Below, piece after piece: positions 35,958 to 46,146 of a stretch of DNA of 64,000 nt; position 1 is the first letter of the stretch, and each line of letters begins with the position of its first letter. A program made the position numbers and the translations under genes. The stretch is from contig URYL01000006.1 in assembly GCA_900552075.1 (NCBI GenBank), positions 86,563 through 150,562 on the forward strand. The letters run 5' to 3'. This DNA comes from an uncultured Bacteroides sp. (GTDB lineage Bacteria; Bacteroidota; Bacteroidia; Bacteroidales; Bacteroidaceae). The notes under the pieces are model-generated. The model saw nothing but the letters and a program-made list of their open reading frames with translations. It did no database searches and had not been told where the DNA came from.

Positions 35958-37865
35958 TCAAGATAAGAGTTTGCGGTTGTATTCGCGTAAGGTTTCCAGC
36001 ACGTTGCAACGTACATGGATGAAGTTCTCAATGCCGGCAGCTTTCAGTTCTTCCATGCAGGCCGGGGCACCTGCCACGATAAACATGGCACGTCCGTTGA
36101 GGGCCTTGAAGGCTGGAATGGCATATTCGGCATATTCATCGTCACTGGAGCAGAGCACCACGATGTCGGCTTGCGCCTTCATGGCTGCTTCGATACCTTC
36201 TTCAATGCTGGCAAATCCTAAGTTGTCGATGACCTGATACCCCGCACAAGCTAAGAAGTTGCAGGAGAACTGGGCACGAGCCTGACGCATGGCCAGGTTG
36301 CCGATGGTCAGCATGAATGCCTTCGGACGTTTGCCGGAAGTTTCTGTTTCCAGGCGGAGAGCCTCGAATTCGCTGGCTGCACGTGCCGTCTGCAATTTAA
36401 CCAAGGCTGTTTCCTCTTTTTCATGACCGCCGCATCCGCATTTCGTACATCCGTCCAGCGGGCGTTTGTCGCCGGCCAGTTCGTTGAAGTTCGGATACTG
36501 GTTGGTACCTAACAGAATCTCTTTCCGTTTGGATACCGCTTCGTGACGAGCCTTGTTGCTTTGGTTCACGGCTTCCTGTACGCTGCCGGATTTGACGGCT
36601 GCCAACATACCTCCCGCTTCTTCCACAGCCAGGAAAAGTTTCCAAGCCTCTTTCGCGATGGAGACAGTCAGGTTTTCAATATAATAAGAACCGGCAGCCG
36701 GGTCGACGATGCGGTTCAGATGAGATTCTTCTTTCAACAGCAGTTGCTGGTTGCGGGCGATACGTTCAGAGAAATCGTTCGGAGTCTCGTAGGTCTTGTC
36801 AAACGGCGAAACGGTGATGGAGTTCACACCGGCGATGGCCGCACTCATAGCTTCGGTCTGTGTACGGAGCAGGTTGACATGCGCATCGAACAACGTGAGG
36901 TTGAAGTTGGAAGTTTCGGCATGGGCTACCATCTTGCAGGCGCAGTAGCAGGTGCCGTCGGCTCCTGTATTCTTGCAGTCCGTGCGTGGACATTTCGGCT
37001 GGTATTGTTTCACGATGTCAGCCCACAACATGCGTGCCGCACGGAATTTGGCAATTTCCATGAAGTAGTTGGAGCTGATGCCGAAATTGAATTTAATTTT
37101 CTTGGCTGCCAGTGCGGCGGGCACGCCGGCTTCCACCAGCTGATTGAGGTATTCATTTCCCCAAGCCAGTGCATATCCTAATTCTTGGTAAATATAGGCT
37201 CCGGCATTGTTCAGCTGTACCGAGTTGACGGCGATGCAACGGAAATGCGGGTATCCGGCCAGTGTTTCCACCAGTTCCTTTCCGGTGGCGATGACGGCAC
37301 TTACATCTTTTCCTTTCTGCATCATTTTACTGATGGGGTCGAAGTTCAGCGAGCCTTTCAGCTTCTCAGGTGCATAGCCTTTTTTCTGGAAATACGCTAC
37401 CAGCAGTTGTGCCAGTTGCAAGGTATGGCGTTGGCAGGTAGAGAAGTTCAGTTCGATGCACTCGCAGCAGATATCCTTCAGCAGGGTGTCGAGGTATTCA
37501 GCACTGAGTTCTTTGGCTTTAATCTGGAATCCGAGCGAATCGACTCCTTTATTCAATATGTCAAGGGCTTTTGCATTGGCTTCGGCGGCATCCTCCACCA
37601 CAATGTCCTGACGGATAAACCACGTGTTGTCGTCTTTCTTTATACCTCTTATATATGGGTACTGTCCGGGAAGTCCTTCAGTGGTTTTCAGTCCTTCCAA
37701 ATCTTCTTGACGGTAGAACGGCTTCACTTTGAAACCTTCGTTGGTTTTCCATACCAACTTTTTCTCAAAATCGGCTCCTTTCAGGTCGACCATGATTTTG
37801 TCCATCCATTCTTGGGTAGACACGGGCGGAAAATCTGAAAAGAGTTTTTCTTTACTATCTGCCAT
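35958..37865 (-). CDS. mutA: Methylmalonyl-CoA mutase small subunit, with cysteine clusters
   Basis: The 635-residue partner of MutB has the same mutase fold but lacks the cobalamin ligand: the DxHxxG position reads NLAMRQA. It is thus the structural, non-catalytic subunit. Two cysteine clusters interrupt the alignment to MutB. One has five cysteines at 292, 297, 306, 308 and 310 (CPRTDCKN...CYCAC); the other has C473, C476, C478 and H481 (CTKCGCGGH). They look like metal-binding loops. The mutA-mutB order and 10-bp spacing show an operon. A TATATTTG promoter lies at 37939-37932 on this strand. Confidence 0.94.
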   Translation of the reverse strand: MADSKEKLFSDFPPVSTQEWMDKIMVDLKGADFEKKLVWKTNEGFKVKPFYRQEDLEGLKTTEGLPGQYPYIRGIKKDDNTWFIRQDIVVEDAAEANAKALDILNKGVDSLGFQIKAKELSAEYLDTLLKDICCECIELNFSTCQRHTLQLAQLLVAYFQKKGYAPEKLKGSLNFDPISKMMQKGKDVSAVIATGKELVETLAGYPHFRCIAVNSVQLNNAGAYIYQELGYALAWGNEYLNQLVEAGVPAALAAKKIKFNFGISSNYFMEIAKFRAARMLWADIVKQYQPKCPRTDCKNTGADGTCYCACKMVAHAETSNFNLTLFDAHVNLLRTQTEAMSAAIAGVNSITVSPFDKTYETPNDFSERIARNQQLLLKEESHLNRIVDPAAGSYYIENLTVSIAKEAWKLFLAVEEAGGMLAAVKSGSVQEAVNQSNKARHEAVSKRKEILLGTNQYPNFNELAGDKRPLDGCTKCGCGGHEKEETALVKLQTARAASEFEALRLETETSGKRPKAFMLTIGNLAMRQARAQFSCNFLACAGYQVIDNLGFASIEEGIEAAMKAQADIVVLCSSDDEYAEYAIPAFKALNGRAMFIVAGAPACMEELKAAGIENFIHVRCNVLETLREYNRKLLS

Positions 37866-37931
37866 AGTGAATTAGTGTTTTTGTTGATATTCAGATTTAA
37901 AATTATAGTGTAGGTAAGTAACCTGCATGGG

Positions 37932-37939
37932 CAAATATA
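37932..37939 (-). promoter_or_regulatory. -7 promoter element of mutA-mutB
   Basis: Minus-strand TATATTTG, 66 bp before the mutA ATG. The leader is too short for a cobalamin riboswitch and none is seen. Confidence 0.5.
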
Positions 37940-38098
37940 CAAATTTTCCGGTTGTTTATCTTACATTCTTTCTTTTTTTACAGTCTTGAAAGCCTAAAAA
38001 CGTGAAACTACCAGAATGCTGGTTTTGGTACATGTTAAAGAAAAAAGTGTACATAAGATACTTATTCGGATTCTCTGTCAGGAAAAAAGAAAGAAAAG

Positions 38099-38130
38099 TT
38101 TGCCCTATTGTTTTTAATTGGTTACATTTG
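38099..38130 (+). promoter_or_regulatory. Promoter of the AspT/YidE-type transporter gene
   Basis: TTTG (38099-38102), a 20-bp spacer and TACATTTG (38123-38130). It lies inside the longer open frame and fixes the start at 38157. Confidence 0.7.
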
Positions 38131-38156
38131 CCTTCCGAATAAAAAATTTAATAACT

Positions 38157-39836
38157 ATGAATTGGCTACAAGATTTGTTTACAAATCCCAACTCTATAGC
38201 GCATATCGTGGCACTTTATGCTTTTGTGATTGCGGCGGGGGTATTGTTGGGAAAAATTAAATTCTTCGGCATTTCGCTGGGAGTTACATTCGTCTTGTTT
38301 GTCGGAATCTTGGCAGGACACTTCGGCTTTACCGGAAATCCGGCCATACTTTCTTTCGTACAAGACTTCGGACTGATTCTCTTTGTCTTCTGTATCGGAC
38401 TTCAGGTCGGCCCTTCTTTCTTTTCTTCGTTCAAACGAGGGGGTATTACGCTCAACTTGTTGGCAGTGGGAATTGTGGTGCTGAACATTGCCGTGGCATT
38501 GATTCTGTATTTCGCCCTGCAAGGCAGAATTGATATTCCGATGATGGTGGGTATTCTTTGTGGAGCGGTAACCAATACACCGGGACTTGGTGCGGCCAAC
38601 GAGGCGTTGCAGCAACTCCATTATCAAGGACCGGAAATCGCCATGGGATATGCCTGTGCCTATCCGCTGGGTGTGATGGGTATCATCCTTTCCATGATTC
38701 TTATCCGTTATATCTGCCGGGTGGATGTAAAGCAGGATAGCGATGAAATCCAAAAAGAGGAAGAAGCCAATCCACACATGAAGCCTTATACCATATCGCT
38801 GAAGGTGCAGAACGAGGCCTTGAGTGGCAAGACCTTGTCGCAGGTACAGAACTTTTTGGCACGTGACTTTGTCTGTACACGTATCATTCAGGACGGACAC
38901 ATGATTACGCCAAATGCCAATACAGTGCTTCGCTTGGGTGACCGTATGTTCGTGGTGTGTGCCGAAGATGATTCGGAGGCCATTATGGCTTTCATTGGTC
39001 CGAAGATTGAACAGGACTGGGATGTGACGAACCAGCAGGACAAACCGATGGTTTCCCGTCGAATATTGGTGACACAGCCGAACATCAACGGAAAAACCTT
39101 GGGAGAGCTTCACTTCAGCAGCATGTATGGGGTGAATGTGACTCGTGTCAACCGTTCGGGTATGGACTTGTTTGCGGCCCGTCAGCTTCGTTTGCAGGTG
39201 GGCGACCGTGTGATGGTGGTCGGCCCGCAGGATGCCATCGAACGGGTGGCTAACTTGCTGGGTAACCAGTTGCGCCGTCTGGATCATCCGAACATCGTGA
39301 CTATTTTTGTGGGTATCCTCTGTGGTATCTTGTTCGGTAGTCTGCCGATTGCCATTCCGGGCATGCCGACTCCGGTGAAACTGGGTCTGGCCGGTGGTCC
39401 ACTGATTATTTCCATTCTGATTGGCCGTTTTGGTCACAAGGTGAAACTGGTCACCTATACCACGATGAGTGCCAACCTGATGCTGCGTGAGGTCGGTCTG
39501 GTACTCTTCCTGGCCAGTGTGGGAATCAAGGCCGGTGAGAACTTCGTGCAGATGGTAGTGGAAGGTGATGGCGTGCTTTATGTAGGAGTTGGTTTCCTGA
39601 TAACGTTCATTCCATTGATTATTACGGGTATTGTAGCTCGTTGGCATCATCGGGTGAATTACTTCACACTTATGGGTCTGATTGCCGGTAGTAATACTGA
39701 CCCTCCTGCCTTGGCATACGCCAATCAGATAGCAGGTAATGATGCGCCAGCTGTAGGTTATTCTACGGTATATCCGTTGACCATGTTCTTGCGTATTCTG
39801 ACCGCACAGTTGCTTGTCTTGCTGATGGCTGGATAA
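38157..39836 (+). CDS. Putative transporter, AspT/YidE duplication family with two RCK_C domains
   Basis: The 559-residue inner-membrane protein has two halves of about five membrane segments each (about 10-185 and 385-559), the YidE/YbjL/AspT duplication. Between them are two RCK_C (TrkA-C) regulatory domains (about 210-290 and 295-375). Duplicated signatures are present: [14 protein letters not shown] in half one, [15 protein letters not shown] in half two, and [16 protein letters not shown] mirrored by [16 protein letters not shown]. AspT-type proteins exchange dicarboxylates or amino acids. A role in succinate or aspartate exchange would fit the mutAB neighbour but is only a guess. Confidence 0.9.
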   Translation: MNWLQDLFTNPNSIAHIVALYAFVIAAGVLLGKIKFFGISLGVTFVLFVGILAGHFGFTGNPAILSFVQDFGLILFVFCIGLQVGPSFFSSFKRGGITLNLLAVGIVVLNIAVALILYFALQGRIDIPMMVGILCGAVTNTPGLGAANEALQQLHYQGPEIAMGYACAYPLGVMGIILSMILIRYICRVDVKQDSDEIQKEEEANPHMKPYTISLKVQNEALSGKTLSQVQNFLARDFVCTRIIQDGHMITPNANTVLRLGDRMFVVCAEDDSEAIMAFIGPKIEQDWDVTNQQDKPMVSRRILVTQPNINGKTLGELHFSSMYGVNVTRVNRSGMDLFAARQLRLQVGDRVMVVGPQDAIERVANLLGNQLRRLDHPNIVTIFVGILCGILFGSLPIAIPGMPTPVKLGLAGGPLIISILIGRFGHKVKLVTYTTMSANLMLREVGLVLFLASVGIKAGENFVQMVVEGDGVLYVGVGFLITFIPLIITGIVARWHHRVNYFTLMGLIAGSNTDPPALAYANQIAGNDAPAVGYSTVYPLTMFLRILTAQLLVLLMAG

Positions 39837-39860
39837 GGTTGGTGGAATTATCATAAGACG

Positions 39861-39895
39861 AACGCTCTGAATCTGAAAAGGTTCAGGGCGTTTTT
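39861..39895 (+). terminator. Terminator after the AspT/YidE-type gene
   Basis: ACGCTCTGAA pairs with TTCAGGGCGT (one wobble) around a 10-base loop, followed by T-run. Confidence 0.75.
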
Positions 39896-39998
39896 GTTTG
39901 AAGTAAATTACTTCTGATATTATTTATAACAGGTCTTTCTTAAATGTCCTTATGTGATTATTGTTTTGCCGAAGTAATTTTTATGTCTCTCTATTGGG

Positions 39999-40076
39999 AA
40001 ACGTAGGTTTCCTTTACGCGAAACGTAGGTTTTCCGATAGAGAAACGTACGTCTTAGTCAGCAGAAACATAGATAT
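39999..40076. repeat. Array of palindromes with 22-bp period (AAACGTACGTTT type), copy 2
   Basis: Units start at 39999 (AAACGTAGGTTT), 40021 (AAACGTAGGTTT), 40043 (AAACGTACGTCT) and 40065 (AAACATAGATAT), each exactly 22 bp apart, with GGAAA/TTTCC flanks in the first two. Symmetry decays from left to right. It lies about 100 bp after the transporter terminator. Confidence 0.9.
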
Positions 40077-40502
40077 TTTCAGGCAATTCATTTATTTCCT
40101 TCTTGGCTTTTGGGGCTTTATTTATTAATGGATTTTTATATTGTTTGCTTCAGTTGAAGGTATTTCATAATTGTATTAAGTTAGTTAGCTTTTTGCAATG
40201 AGAATTTTGCTTTCTATTTTTTTAGAAAGTATTCTGAAAATAATAGGAAGAAAAATGAATAATATGTTTTTGTGTTTGTATATTGGATAATATGCGTAAA
40301 ACGTTCTTTTATTATCTACAGGACTGTGGCATAGTTTCTTTATGTTTAAATGCTATTTGATATTTTTGAAAAATGTGATGCCCCTTTTTTATAGCTTTAT
40401 TGTAGACTGAAATTATTCATCTTACACAGCATGCGGTATTAATAGTGGGTAAAAGAAAAAGTGATTAAAACGACATTTTGGAGTGAATTTTTATAAAATT
40501 TC

Positions 40503-40533
40503 TTTGCTATATTAATATTATTATATATATTTG
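40503..40533 (+). promoter_or_regulatory. Promoter of the first SusC/SusD operon
   Basis: TTTG (40503-40506), a 19-bp spacer and TATATTTG (40526-40533). The leader to the ATG at 40682 is about 140 nt. Confidence 0.65.
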
Positions 40534-40681
40534 TCTTATAATTTAAAAAATAAGGATTTCTTGTTGATTTGTAATAAAAATAGATGATTTACTAGACTTG
40601 TTTTTTTGACGTAGTTTATTCTAATTTCCCCTTTTATGAGTGGGTAAAATTAACCTTGAAGTTACTTTTATTATATATGCT

Positions 40682-43600
40682 ATGATTAAAATCTTTAGAA
40701 CTGTAAAGTGCTGTATCGCTTTTGGCTTTTTGGCAATAGGTACGGCAATGGCTTCGCCTTTGGTAAATGAGGCGAATGTTGATGTGATTCAGCAAACAAA
40801 TTCATGTAAAGGTATTGTTAAAGATGCTACGGGCGAAGGAGTTATAGGTGCTTCTGTAGTTGTGAAAGGTACAACTAATGGAACTATAACTGGTATTGAT
40901 GGTGATTTTGAAATTGCTGGAGTAGATAAAGGTGCTGTTATCCAGATTTCTTTTGTGGGTTATGTTACTCAAGAAATTGTTTGGAATGGCCAACCTCTCA
41001 ATGTGGTATTAAAAGATGACACACAGGCTCTTGAGGAAGTTGTGGTCGTTGCTTTTGGTACGCAAAAAAAAGTGAATGTTACGGGAGCTGTATCTTCTGT
41101 AGGAGCAAAAGAAATTGCATCTCGTCCAGTAAGTTCTACAGTAGAAGCACTTCAAGGTGTGGTGCCGGGAATGAATATTTCTACGAGTTCTGATGGTGGC
41201 TCTTTAAAAGGAAATAAAGAGTTTAATATTCGTGGTGTGGGTACTATTGGTAAAGGATCTTCAGTGACTCCGCTTGTGTTGATTGATGGTATGGAAGGAG
41301 ATATCAATGCTATTAATCCACAGGATATTGAGAATATTTCAGTGTTAAAAGATGCTGCAGCTTCTTCGATTTATGGCTCACGTGCTCCTGGAGGTGTGAT
41401 TTTGATTACTACTAAAAAAGGTAAATCTGGTAAACCAAGTGTAAATTATAATAATAACTTCCGTTTCAATTCTCCTTTGAATATGCCTCACATGGCAGAT
41501 TCTTATAGTTTTGCCTTGGCTATGAATGACCAGATGGCGAACAATGGGGAAGCGCCAATGTATAGTGAAACAAAACTGCAGCAGATTCTAGCTTATCAAA
41601 AAGATAAATCAGCCCCGTTTATGTGGGCAGAAAATTCTGGTCGTTGGAATTCGTTTAATGATCCGGAAAGAAAAGATATGATGCCTGCTGCTAATACAGA
41701 CTGGTTGCATGAATTGTTTGGCGGTAGTTTTACACATGAGCATTCTCTGAGTGTGAACGGTGGTACAGATATGATGCAATATTATTTATCAGCAAACTAT
41801 TTGGATGAAGGTGGTTTGTTGAAATATGGCGATGACGGTCGTCAGCGTTATTCGTTCACAGGTAAAATCAATGCTCAATTGGCAAAATGGCTGAAAGTAG
41901 GATATAGTATTCGTTTTAATCGTTCGGATTATGATGCTCCTTCATTTGCCAGTGCGGGCGATAATAAGGCAAATGTATTTTATTTTGATGTTTGTCGTTA
42001 TTGGCCGGTAATTCCTTTGAAAGACCCGAATGGTTATTACACCCAGGAGTCAAAAGTGTATCAGCTTACTCAAGGCGGTCGTTATAAGACCCAATCGGAT
42101 GTTATCGCTCAGCAGCTTCAGTTGTTGATAGAACCAATAAAAGATTGGAAGACAACCATTGAATTGAATTACCGTATTAACAATGATTTTACTCATACAG
42201 ATTATCAAACTGTATATGGTTATGATTCCCATGAAATTCCTTTTGTAATTGCTAATACAACCAGCAGCGTGTCAGAATATGCTTTAAAGAGTAACTTCTT
42301 TAATCCGAATATTTTTACGGAGTATAGTCTTGAAACACAGAAAGGGCATAATATGAAATTTATGGTTGGTTTCCAAAGTGAATTGTTTAAACAGCGTGAC
42401 ATTACTGCGCAGCAGGATGGAATTATTGCTGGTCTTCCTACTTTGAATACAACTACGACAAATGCCCGTGTGAGTGGTGGTTATGCTGAATGGGCTACTG
42501 TGGGATTCTTTGGACGTGTAAACTATGACTATAAAGGACGATATTTGTTGGAGGCTAATCTTCGTTATGACGGAACTTCACGTTTCTTGAAAAATAAACG
42601 TTGGAATCTATTCCCTTCTTTCTCTGCAGGATGGAATGTGGCTCGTGAAGCATTCTTTGAACCATATACTCATATTGTAAATAATCTTAAAATTCGCGGT
42701 TCATGGGGTGAACTTGGTAATCAGAATACAGACAATTGGTATCCATTTTATCGTGTGATAGATTATAAACCTAATAATGGTGGATGGATTGTGAATGGGG
42801 TGAAACCAAATACAGCAGCTGAAGGCAAGTTGGTATCTGCTTTGTTGGGATGGGAAAAAACACAAACTCTTGATCTTGGTTTTGACCTTGGCATGTTGAA
42901 TAATCGTTTGAATGTGAACTTTGATTATTTCCAGAGAAAGTCAAAAGATATGGTTGGGCCGGGTATGGAACTTCCGGGAGTACTTGGTATTGCAGTGCCT
43001 GATGTAAATAATTTGGATATGACCTCTAAAGGATGGGAAATTCAGGTGAGTTGGAGAGATCAGATTAAGGATTTCCGTTATGGTGTGACTCTTGCTCTTT
43101 CAGATAATCAGGTTGTTATTGATAAATATCCTAATCCGTCGAAAGACCTTGAACAGAAATATTATGATGGTGCACATTTAGGTGATATTTGGGGTTATCA
43201 AACTGTGGGTATAGCTAAAACTCAGGATGAAATGAATAAGCATCTTGAAACTGCTAAACCTTCATGGGGTGACAACTGGGGTGCAGGTGATGTGATGTAT
43301 GCTAATATTGATGGAAAAGATGGTGTAAATGAAGGAGCAAATACATTGGATGATCATGGTGATAAAGTGCTTTTGGGTAATAGTACACCACGTTATAATT
43401 TTGGTTTGAATCTTGATGCTGCATGGAAAGGATTTGATTTGAAGATTTTCTTCCAGGGTACTTTGAAACGGGATTATATGCCAGCTTCTGATGCAACTAT
43501 GTTCTGGGGGTCAGTAGGCTACTGGCAAGCTAACTTTTTTGAGCCTCACTTAGACTATTTCAGACCAGAAAATACAACTAATCCACTTGGTCCTAATGTA

Positions 43601-43900
43601 GACGGTTATTATCCTCGTCCGATGAATAGTGACAAGAATAGACGCGCTCAGAGTCGTTATTTACAAAATGCAGCGTATGCACGTTTAAAAAATGTGACAT
43701 TGGGTTATACTTTGCCGAGTGAATTGACAAAAAAATTCTATGTGAATAACTTGCGTTTCTTTGTGTCTGCTGAGAATTTGTTTACTATTACCAGCTTGTG
43801 TGATACTTTTGATCCAGAAACAATTGGTGTAGGTAACTGGGACGGATGTACCTACCCTCTTTCTAAAACGATTTCATTTGGTTTAAGTGCAACATTCTAA
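40682..43900 (+). CDS. SusC/RagA-family TonB-dependent outer membrane transporter
   Basis: The 1072-residue transporter imports nutrients across the outer membrane with TonB energy. After a signal peptide (about 1-25) comes a carboxypeptidase-regulatory-like domain (KGIVKDATGEGVIGASVVVKGTTNGT, about 38-120). The SusC plug follows with EEVVVVAFGTQKKVNVTGAVSSV and the hallmark INPQDIENISVLKDAAASSIYGSRAPGGVILITTKKG. The rest is a 22-stranded barrel. It pairs with the SusD-like gene 19 bp downstream. The region is more AT-rich than its neighbours and carries no enzyme or regulator, so the nutrient is unknown. ATG 40682 is chosen as it opens directly into the signal peptide. Confidence 0.95.
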   Translation: MIKIFRTVKCCIAFGFLAIGTAMASPLVNEANVDVIQQTNSCKGIVKDATGEGVIGASVVVKGTTNGTITGIDGDFEIAGVDKGAVIQISFVGYVTQEIVWNGQPLNVVLKDDTQALEEVVVVAFGTQKKVNVTGAVSSVGAKEIASRPVSSTVEALQGVVPGMNISTSSDGGSLKGNKEFNIRGVGTIGKGSSVTPLVLIDGMEGDINAINPQDIENISVLKDAAASSIYGSRAPGGVILITTKKGKSGKPSVNYNNNFRFNSPLNMPHMADSYSFALAMNDQMANNGEAPMYSETKLQQILAYQKDKSAPFMWAENSGRWNSFNDPERKDMMPAANTDWLHELFGGSFTHEHSLSVNGGTDMMQYYLSANYLDEGGLLKYGDDGRQRYSFTGKINAQLAKWLKVGYSIRFNRSDYDAPSFASAGDNKANVFYFDVCRYWPVIPLKDPNGYYTQESKVYQLTQGGRYKTQSDVIAQQLQLLIEPIKDWKTTIELNYRINNDFTHTDYQTVYGYDSHEIPFVIANTTSSVSEYALKSNFFNPNIFTEYSLETQKGHNMKFMVGFQSELFKQRDITAQQDGIIAGLPTLNTTTTNARVSGGYAEWATVGFFGRVNYDYKGRYLLEANLRYDGTSRFLKNKRWNLFPSFSAGWNVAREAFFEPYTHIVNNLKIRGSWGELGNQNTDNWYPFYRVIDYKPNNGGWIVNGVKPNTAAEGKLVSALLGWEKTQTLDLGFDLGMLNNRLNVNFDYFQRKSKDMVGPGMELPGVLGIAVPDVNNLDMTSKGWEIQVSWRDQIKDFRYGVTLALSDNQVVIDKYPNPSKDLEQKYYDGAHLGDIWGYQTVGIAKTQDEMNKHLETAKPSWGDNWGAGDVMYANIDGKDGVNEGANTLDDHGDKVLLGNSTPRYNFGLNLDAAWKGFDLKIFFQGTLKRDYMPASDATMFWGSVGYWQANFFEPHLDYFRPENTTNPLGPNVDGYYPRPMNSDKNRRAQSRYLQNAAYARLKNVTLGYTLPSELTKKFYVNNLRFFVSAENLFTITSLCDTFDPETIGVGNWDGCTYPLSKTISFGLSATF

Positions 43901-43919
43901 TTTAAAAAGTATAAGCGAT

Positions 43920-45992
43920 ATGAAAAAATATATAGGAATATTATCGATTGGCGTGATACTCATGGGTGGGTTGACTGCTTGCAATGATTTTCTTGACAGA
44001 GAACCTTTGGACAAAGTGACGCCAGAAGTCTTCTTCTCCTCAGAAGATGATCTTGCTACATATGCAATAAAGTGTTATAGCTTTCAGACTGTAACGGAAG
44101 CGTATGGTGCGAATTTGTTTGGCTTGGATAATCATACGGATAATCAGGCAGGGACAGACATTCCAGCCTATTGGATTCCAGGACAGAAACAAGTTGCTGC
44201 AAATGTAGGTGATTGGAAGTGGGAGGAAATACGTGCATGTAATTATTTCTTTGACAATGTCCTTGAGAAAGAAAAGAATAATGAAATAGTAGGCTCTCCT
44301 GATAACATCAGACATTATATAGGCGAGATGTATGTACTAAGAGCATATAAATATTTTGATATGCTGAAAAAGTTTGGTGACTTGCCTATTATTGAAACAG
44401 CTTTGCCTGAAGATAAAGAAACTTTGATGAAGGCAAGTGTAAGGCGTCCTCGACATAAAGTCGCTGAGTTTATAATTAATGATTTGATAGAAGCTGAAAA
44501 TAGATTGTTAGAAACTCCTCCGGGAGGAAAGAATCGAATCAGTCGTAATGTGGCTTATCTTTTGCATAGTCGTGTAGCTCTTTATGAAGCAACATGGGAA
44601 AAATATCATGCAGGAACTGCTTTTGTTCCAGGTGGAACAGGTTGGCCGGGAAAAGATAGTGAAGGCTATGATGCAGCTAAGCAAATTGATTATTTCTTAA
44701 CTGAAGCTATTAATGCTGCACAGGTTGTAGGAGACAAGATTGTAGATAAGCTTGCTGAAAATACAGAAGAACCAGAGGGAATGGATGTGAATTTAGGTTC
44801 TACGAATCCTTATTATACCATGTTCTGCGACGAAAATATGGAAGGTTATGATGAGGTGCTGATGTGGAAAAAATTTGATTTAGGTTTAGGTGTTACGAAT
44901 AATCTTCAAATGGAACTCTGTCGTAATGGCGCTGGTACAGGATGGACGAGAGGTATGGTTAATTCATTCTTGATGAAAAATGGTCTTCCTTTTTACGCTA
45001 ATAATTCTGGGTATGACGAAGCTTGGGAAAATGAAGGTGTAAACAAGGCTTTAACTGGTAGAGATTCAAGAATTGTAATTTTCACAAAGAAGCCTTATGA
45101 TTTTATTGCTGAACAATATAAACAAGATGCTGATGGAAAGTATGTGAGTGCTTCTGGTACGGTTCTTGCAAAAGGTGACGTAAATTATTATACATCAGCT
45201 GGAAAAGAAGATACCTGTAAGATTGATTATATCTTTGGTACTAACATTGCGATGGCTCCGACAGGTTATATTGTGAAAAAAGGAAAACATTATTCTTATT
45301 TGATGGCTCTTAACCACAATAATGGTACTTCTGGAGGCATTGTGTTCCGTGGGGCTGAAGCTTTGCTTAACTATATGGAGGCTTATTATGAAAAGAATAA
45401 GTCACTTGATAGTAGAGCTGAAAAGTATTGGAAAGCTTTAAGAGACCGTGCTGGAATTACAGCTAATCATACAGTGACAGATGCTGCTACTAATATGACC
45501 GAGGAAGCAAGATGGGATTGGGCTGCTTATTCTCATGGAAAACTGTTAGATGATGTAACACTTTATAACATTCGTCGTGAACGTCGTAATGAACTTTGTG
45601 CGGAAGCTTTCAGATGGGATGATTTGAAACGTTGGAGAGCGATGGATCAATGGTGTGATAAGCCTTATCAGATAGAAGGTGCGAAATTCTGGGGAACAAT
45701 TTATGATAGTAATAAGGCTTTGATGGAGAAATGTGTTGTTGATGCTGATAAGGGAAATATGTCTTCTAAGGATTTGAGTAAGTATATTTGTCCTTATCAA
45801 AAGGTGACATCAAATAATTCTATTGCTAAACAAGGTGGTTTCTTGTTCTCTAAAGCTCAATATCTTGAGCCTATCGGTGCGGCGGCATTCCGTCAGACAG
45901 CTGTTGATCCGAATGATTTTTCTACTTCTGTTATCTATCAGAATCCGGGATGGAAAATTGAAGCTAGCACAGGAGCACAGCCTATTGAATAA
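43920..45992 (+). CDS. SusD/RagB-family nutrient-binding lipoprotein
   Basis: The 690-residue surface lipoprotein has a signal peptide ending in the lipobox LMGGLTAC. SusD/RagB TPR-rich folding is shown by NDFLDREPLDKVTPEVFFSSEDDL near the N terminus, YVLRAYKYFDMLKKFGDLPII in the middle and RRERRNELCAEAFRWDDLKRWRAMD near the C terminus. It forms the lid that hands ligand to the SusC partner upstream. At 690 residues it is longer than the usual 500-600. No enzyme follows; the ligand is not predictable. The ATG at 43920 directly precedes the signal peptide. Confidence 0.95.
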   Translation: MKKYIGILSIGVILMGGLTACNDFLDREPLDKVTPEVFFSSEDDLATYAIKCYSFQTVTEAYGANLFGLDNHTDNQAGTDIPAYWIPGQKQVAANVGDWKWEEIRACNYFFDNVLEKEKNNEIVGSPDNIRHYIGEMYVLRAYKYFDMLKKFGDLPIIETALPEDKETLMKASVRRPRHKVAEFIINDLIEAENRLLETPPGGKNRISRNVAYLLHSRVALYEATWEKYHAGTAFVPGGTGWPGKDSEGYDAAKQIDYFLTEAINAAQVVGDKIVDKLAENTEEPEGMDVNLGSTNPYYTMFCDENMEGYDEVLMWKKFDLGLGVTNNLQMELCRNGAGTGWTRGMVNSFLMKNGLPFYANNSGYDEAWENEGVNKALTGRDSRIVIFTKKPYDFIAEQYKQDADGKYVSASGTVLAKGDVNYYTSAGKEDTCKIDYIFGTNIAMAPTGYIVKKGKHYSYLMALNHNNGTSGGIVFRGAEALLNYMEAYYEKNKSLDSRAEKYWKALRDRAGITANHTVTDAATNMTEEARWDWAAYSHGKLLDDVTLYNIRRERRNELCAEAFRWDDLKRWRAMDQWCDKPYQIEGAKFWGTIYDSNKALMEKCVVDADKGNMSSKDLSKYICPYQKVTSNNSIAKQGGFLFSKAQYLEPIGAAAFRQTAVDPNDFSTSVIYQNPGWKIEASTGAQPIE

Positions 45993-46019
45993 AGGATAAT
46001 TTGAGTACGTATTATAATA

Positions 46020-46057
46020 GCATGGAGTGACAATTTCTTAAAGTTGTCATTCCATGC
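46020..46057 (+). terminator. Hairpin after the first SusC/SusD pair
   Basis: GCATGGAGTGACAA pairs with TTGTCATTCCATGC (one wobble) around ten bases, followed by a T-rich tract. Confidence 0.65.
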
Positions 46058-46146
46058 TGTTTGTTTTATGTAAGAATATGTTGAAATAAACAGAATTTGC
46101 AAATTCAGGATTTTCTTGATACCTTGCACGGTGAATTTAGCTGGAA

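Larger units (their letters stand above)
39837..40681. other. AT-rich intergenic region
   Basis: This 845-bp gap holds a terminator (39861-39895), the palindrome array (39999-40076) and a promoter at 40503-40533. Between 40080 and 40500 I see only AT-rich sequence with no protein-like frame, tRNA or clear structure. Confidence 0.6.

Noticed and set aside
35018..36022. 334-codon plus-strand frame opposite mutB
   Set aside because: Shadow of the mutase coding strand; composition is His/Gly/Val rich and no family fits.
37866..37931. Cobalamin riboswitch before mutA
   Set aside because: The leader is about 65 nt and no B12-box-like element is seen.
38013..38114. 33-codon small ORF in the mutA-transporter gap
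   Set aside because: No promoter or ribosome site of its own, and it overlaps the -33 region of the transporter promoter; likely chance.
38166..39854. 562-codon open frame on the minus strand opposite the AspT/YidE-type transporter
   Set aside because: It is the antisense shadow of a clear membrane transporter. The translation is rich in His, Gln and Thr as expected of mirrored codons, and it has no domain.
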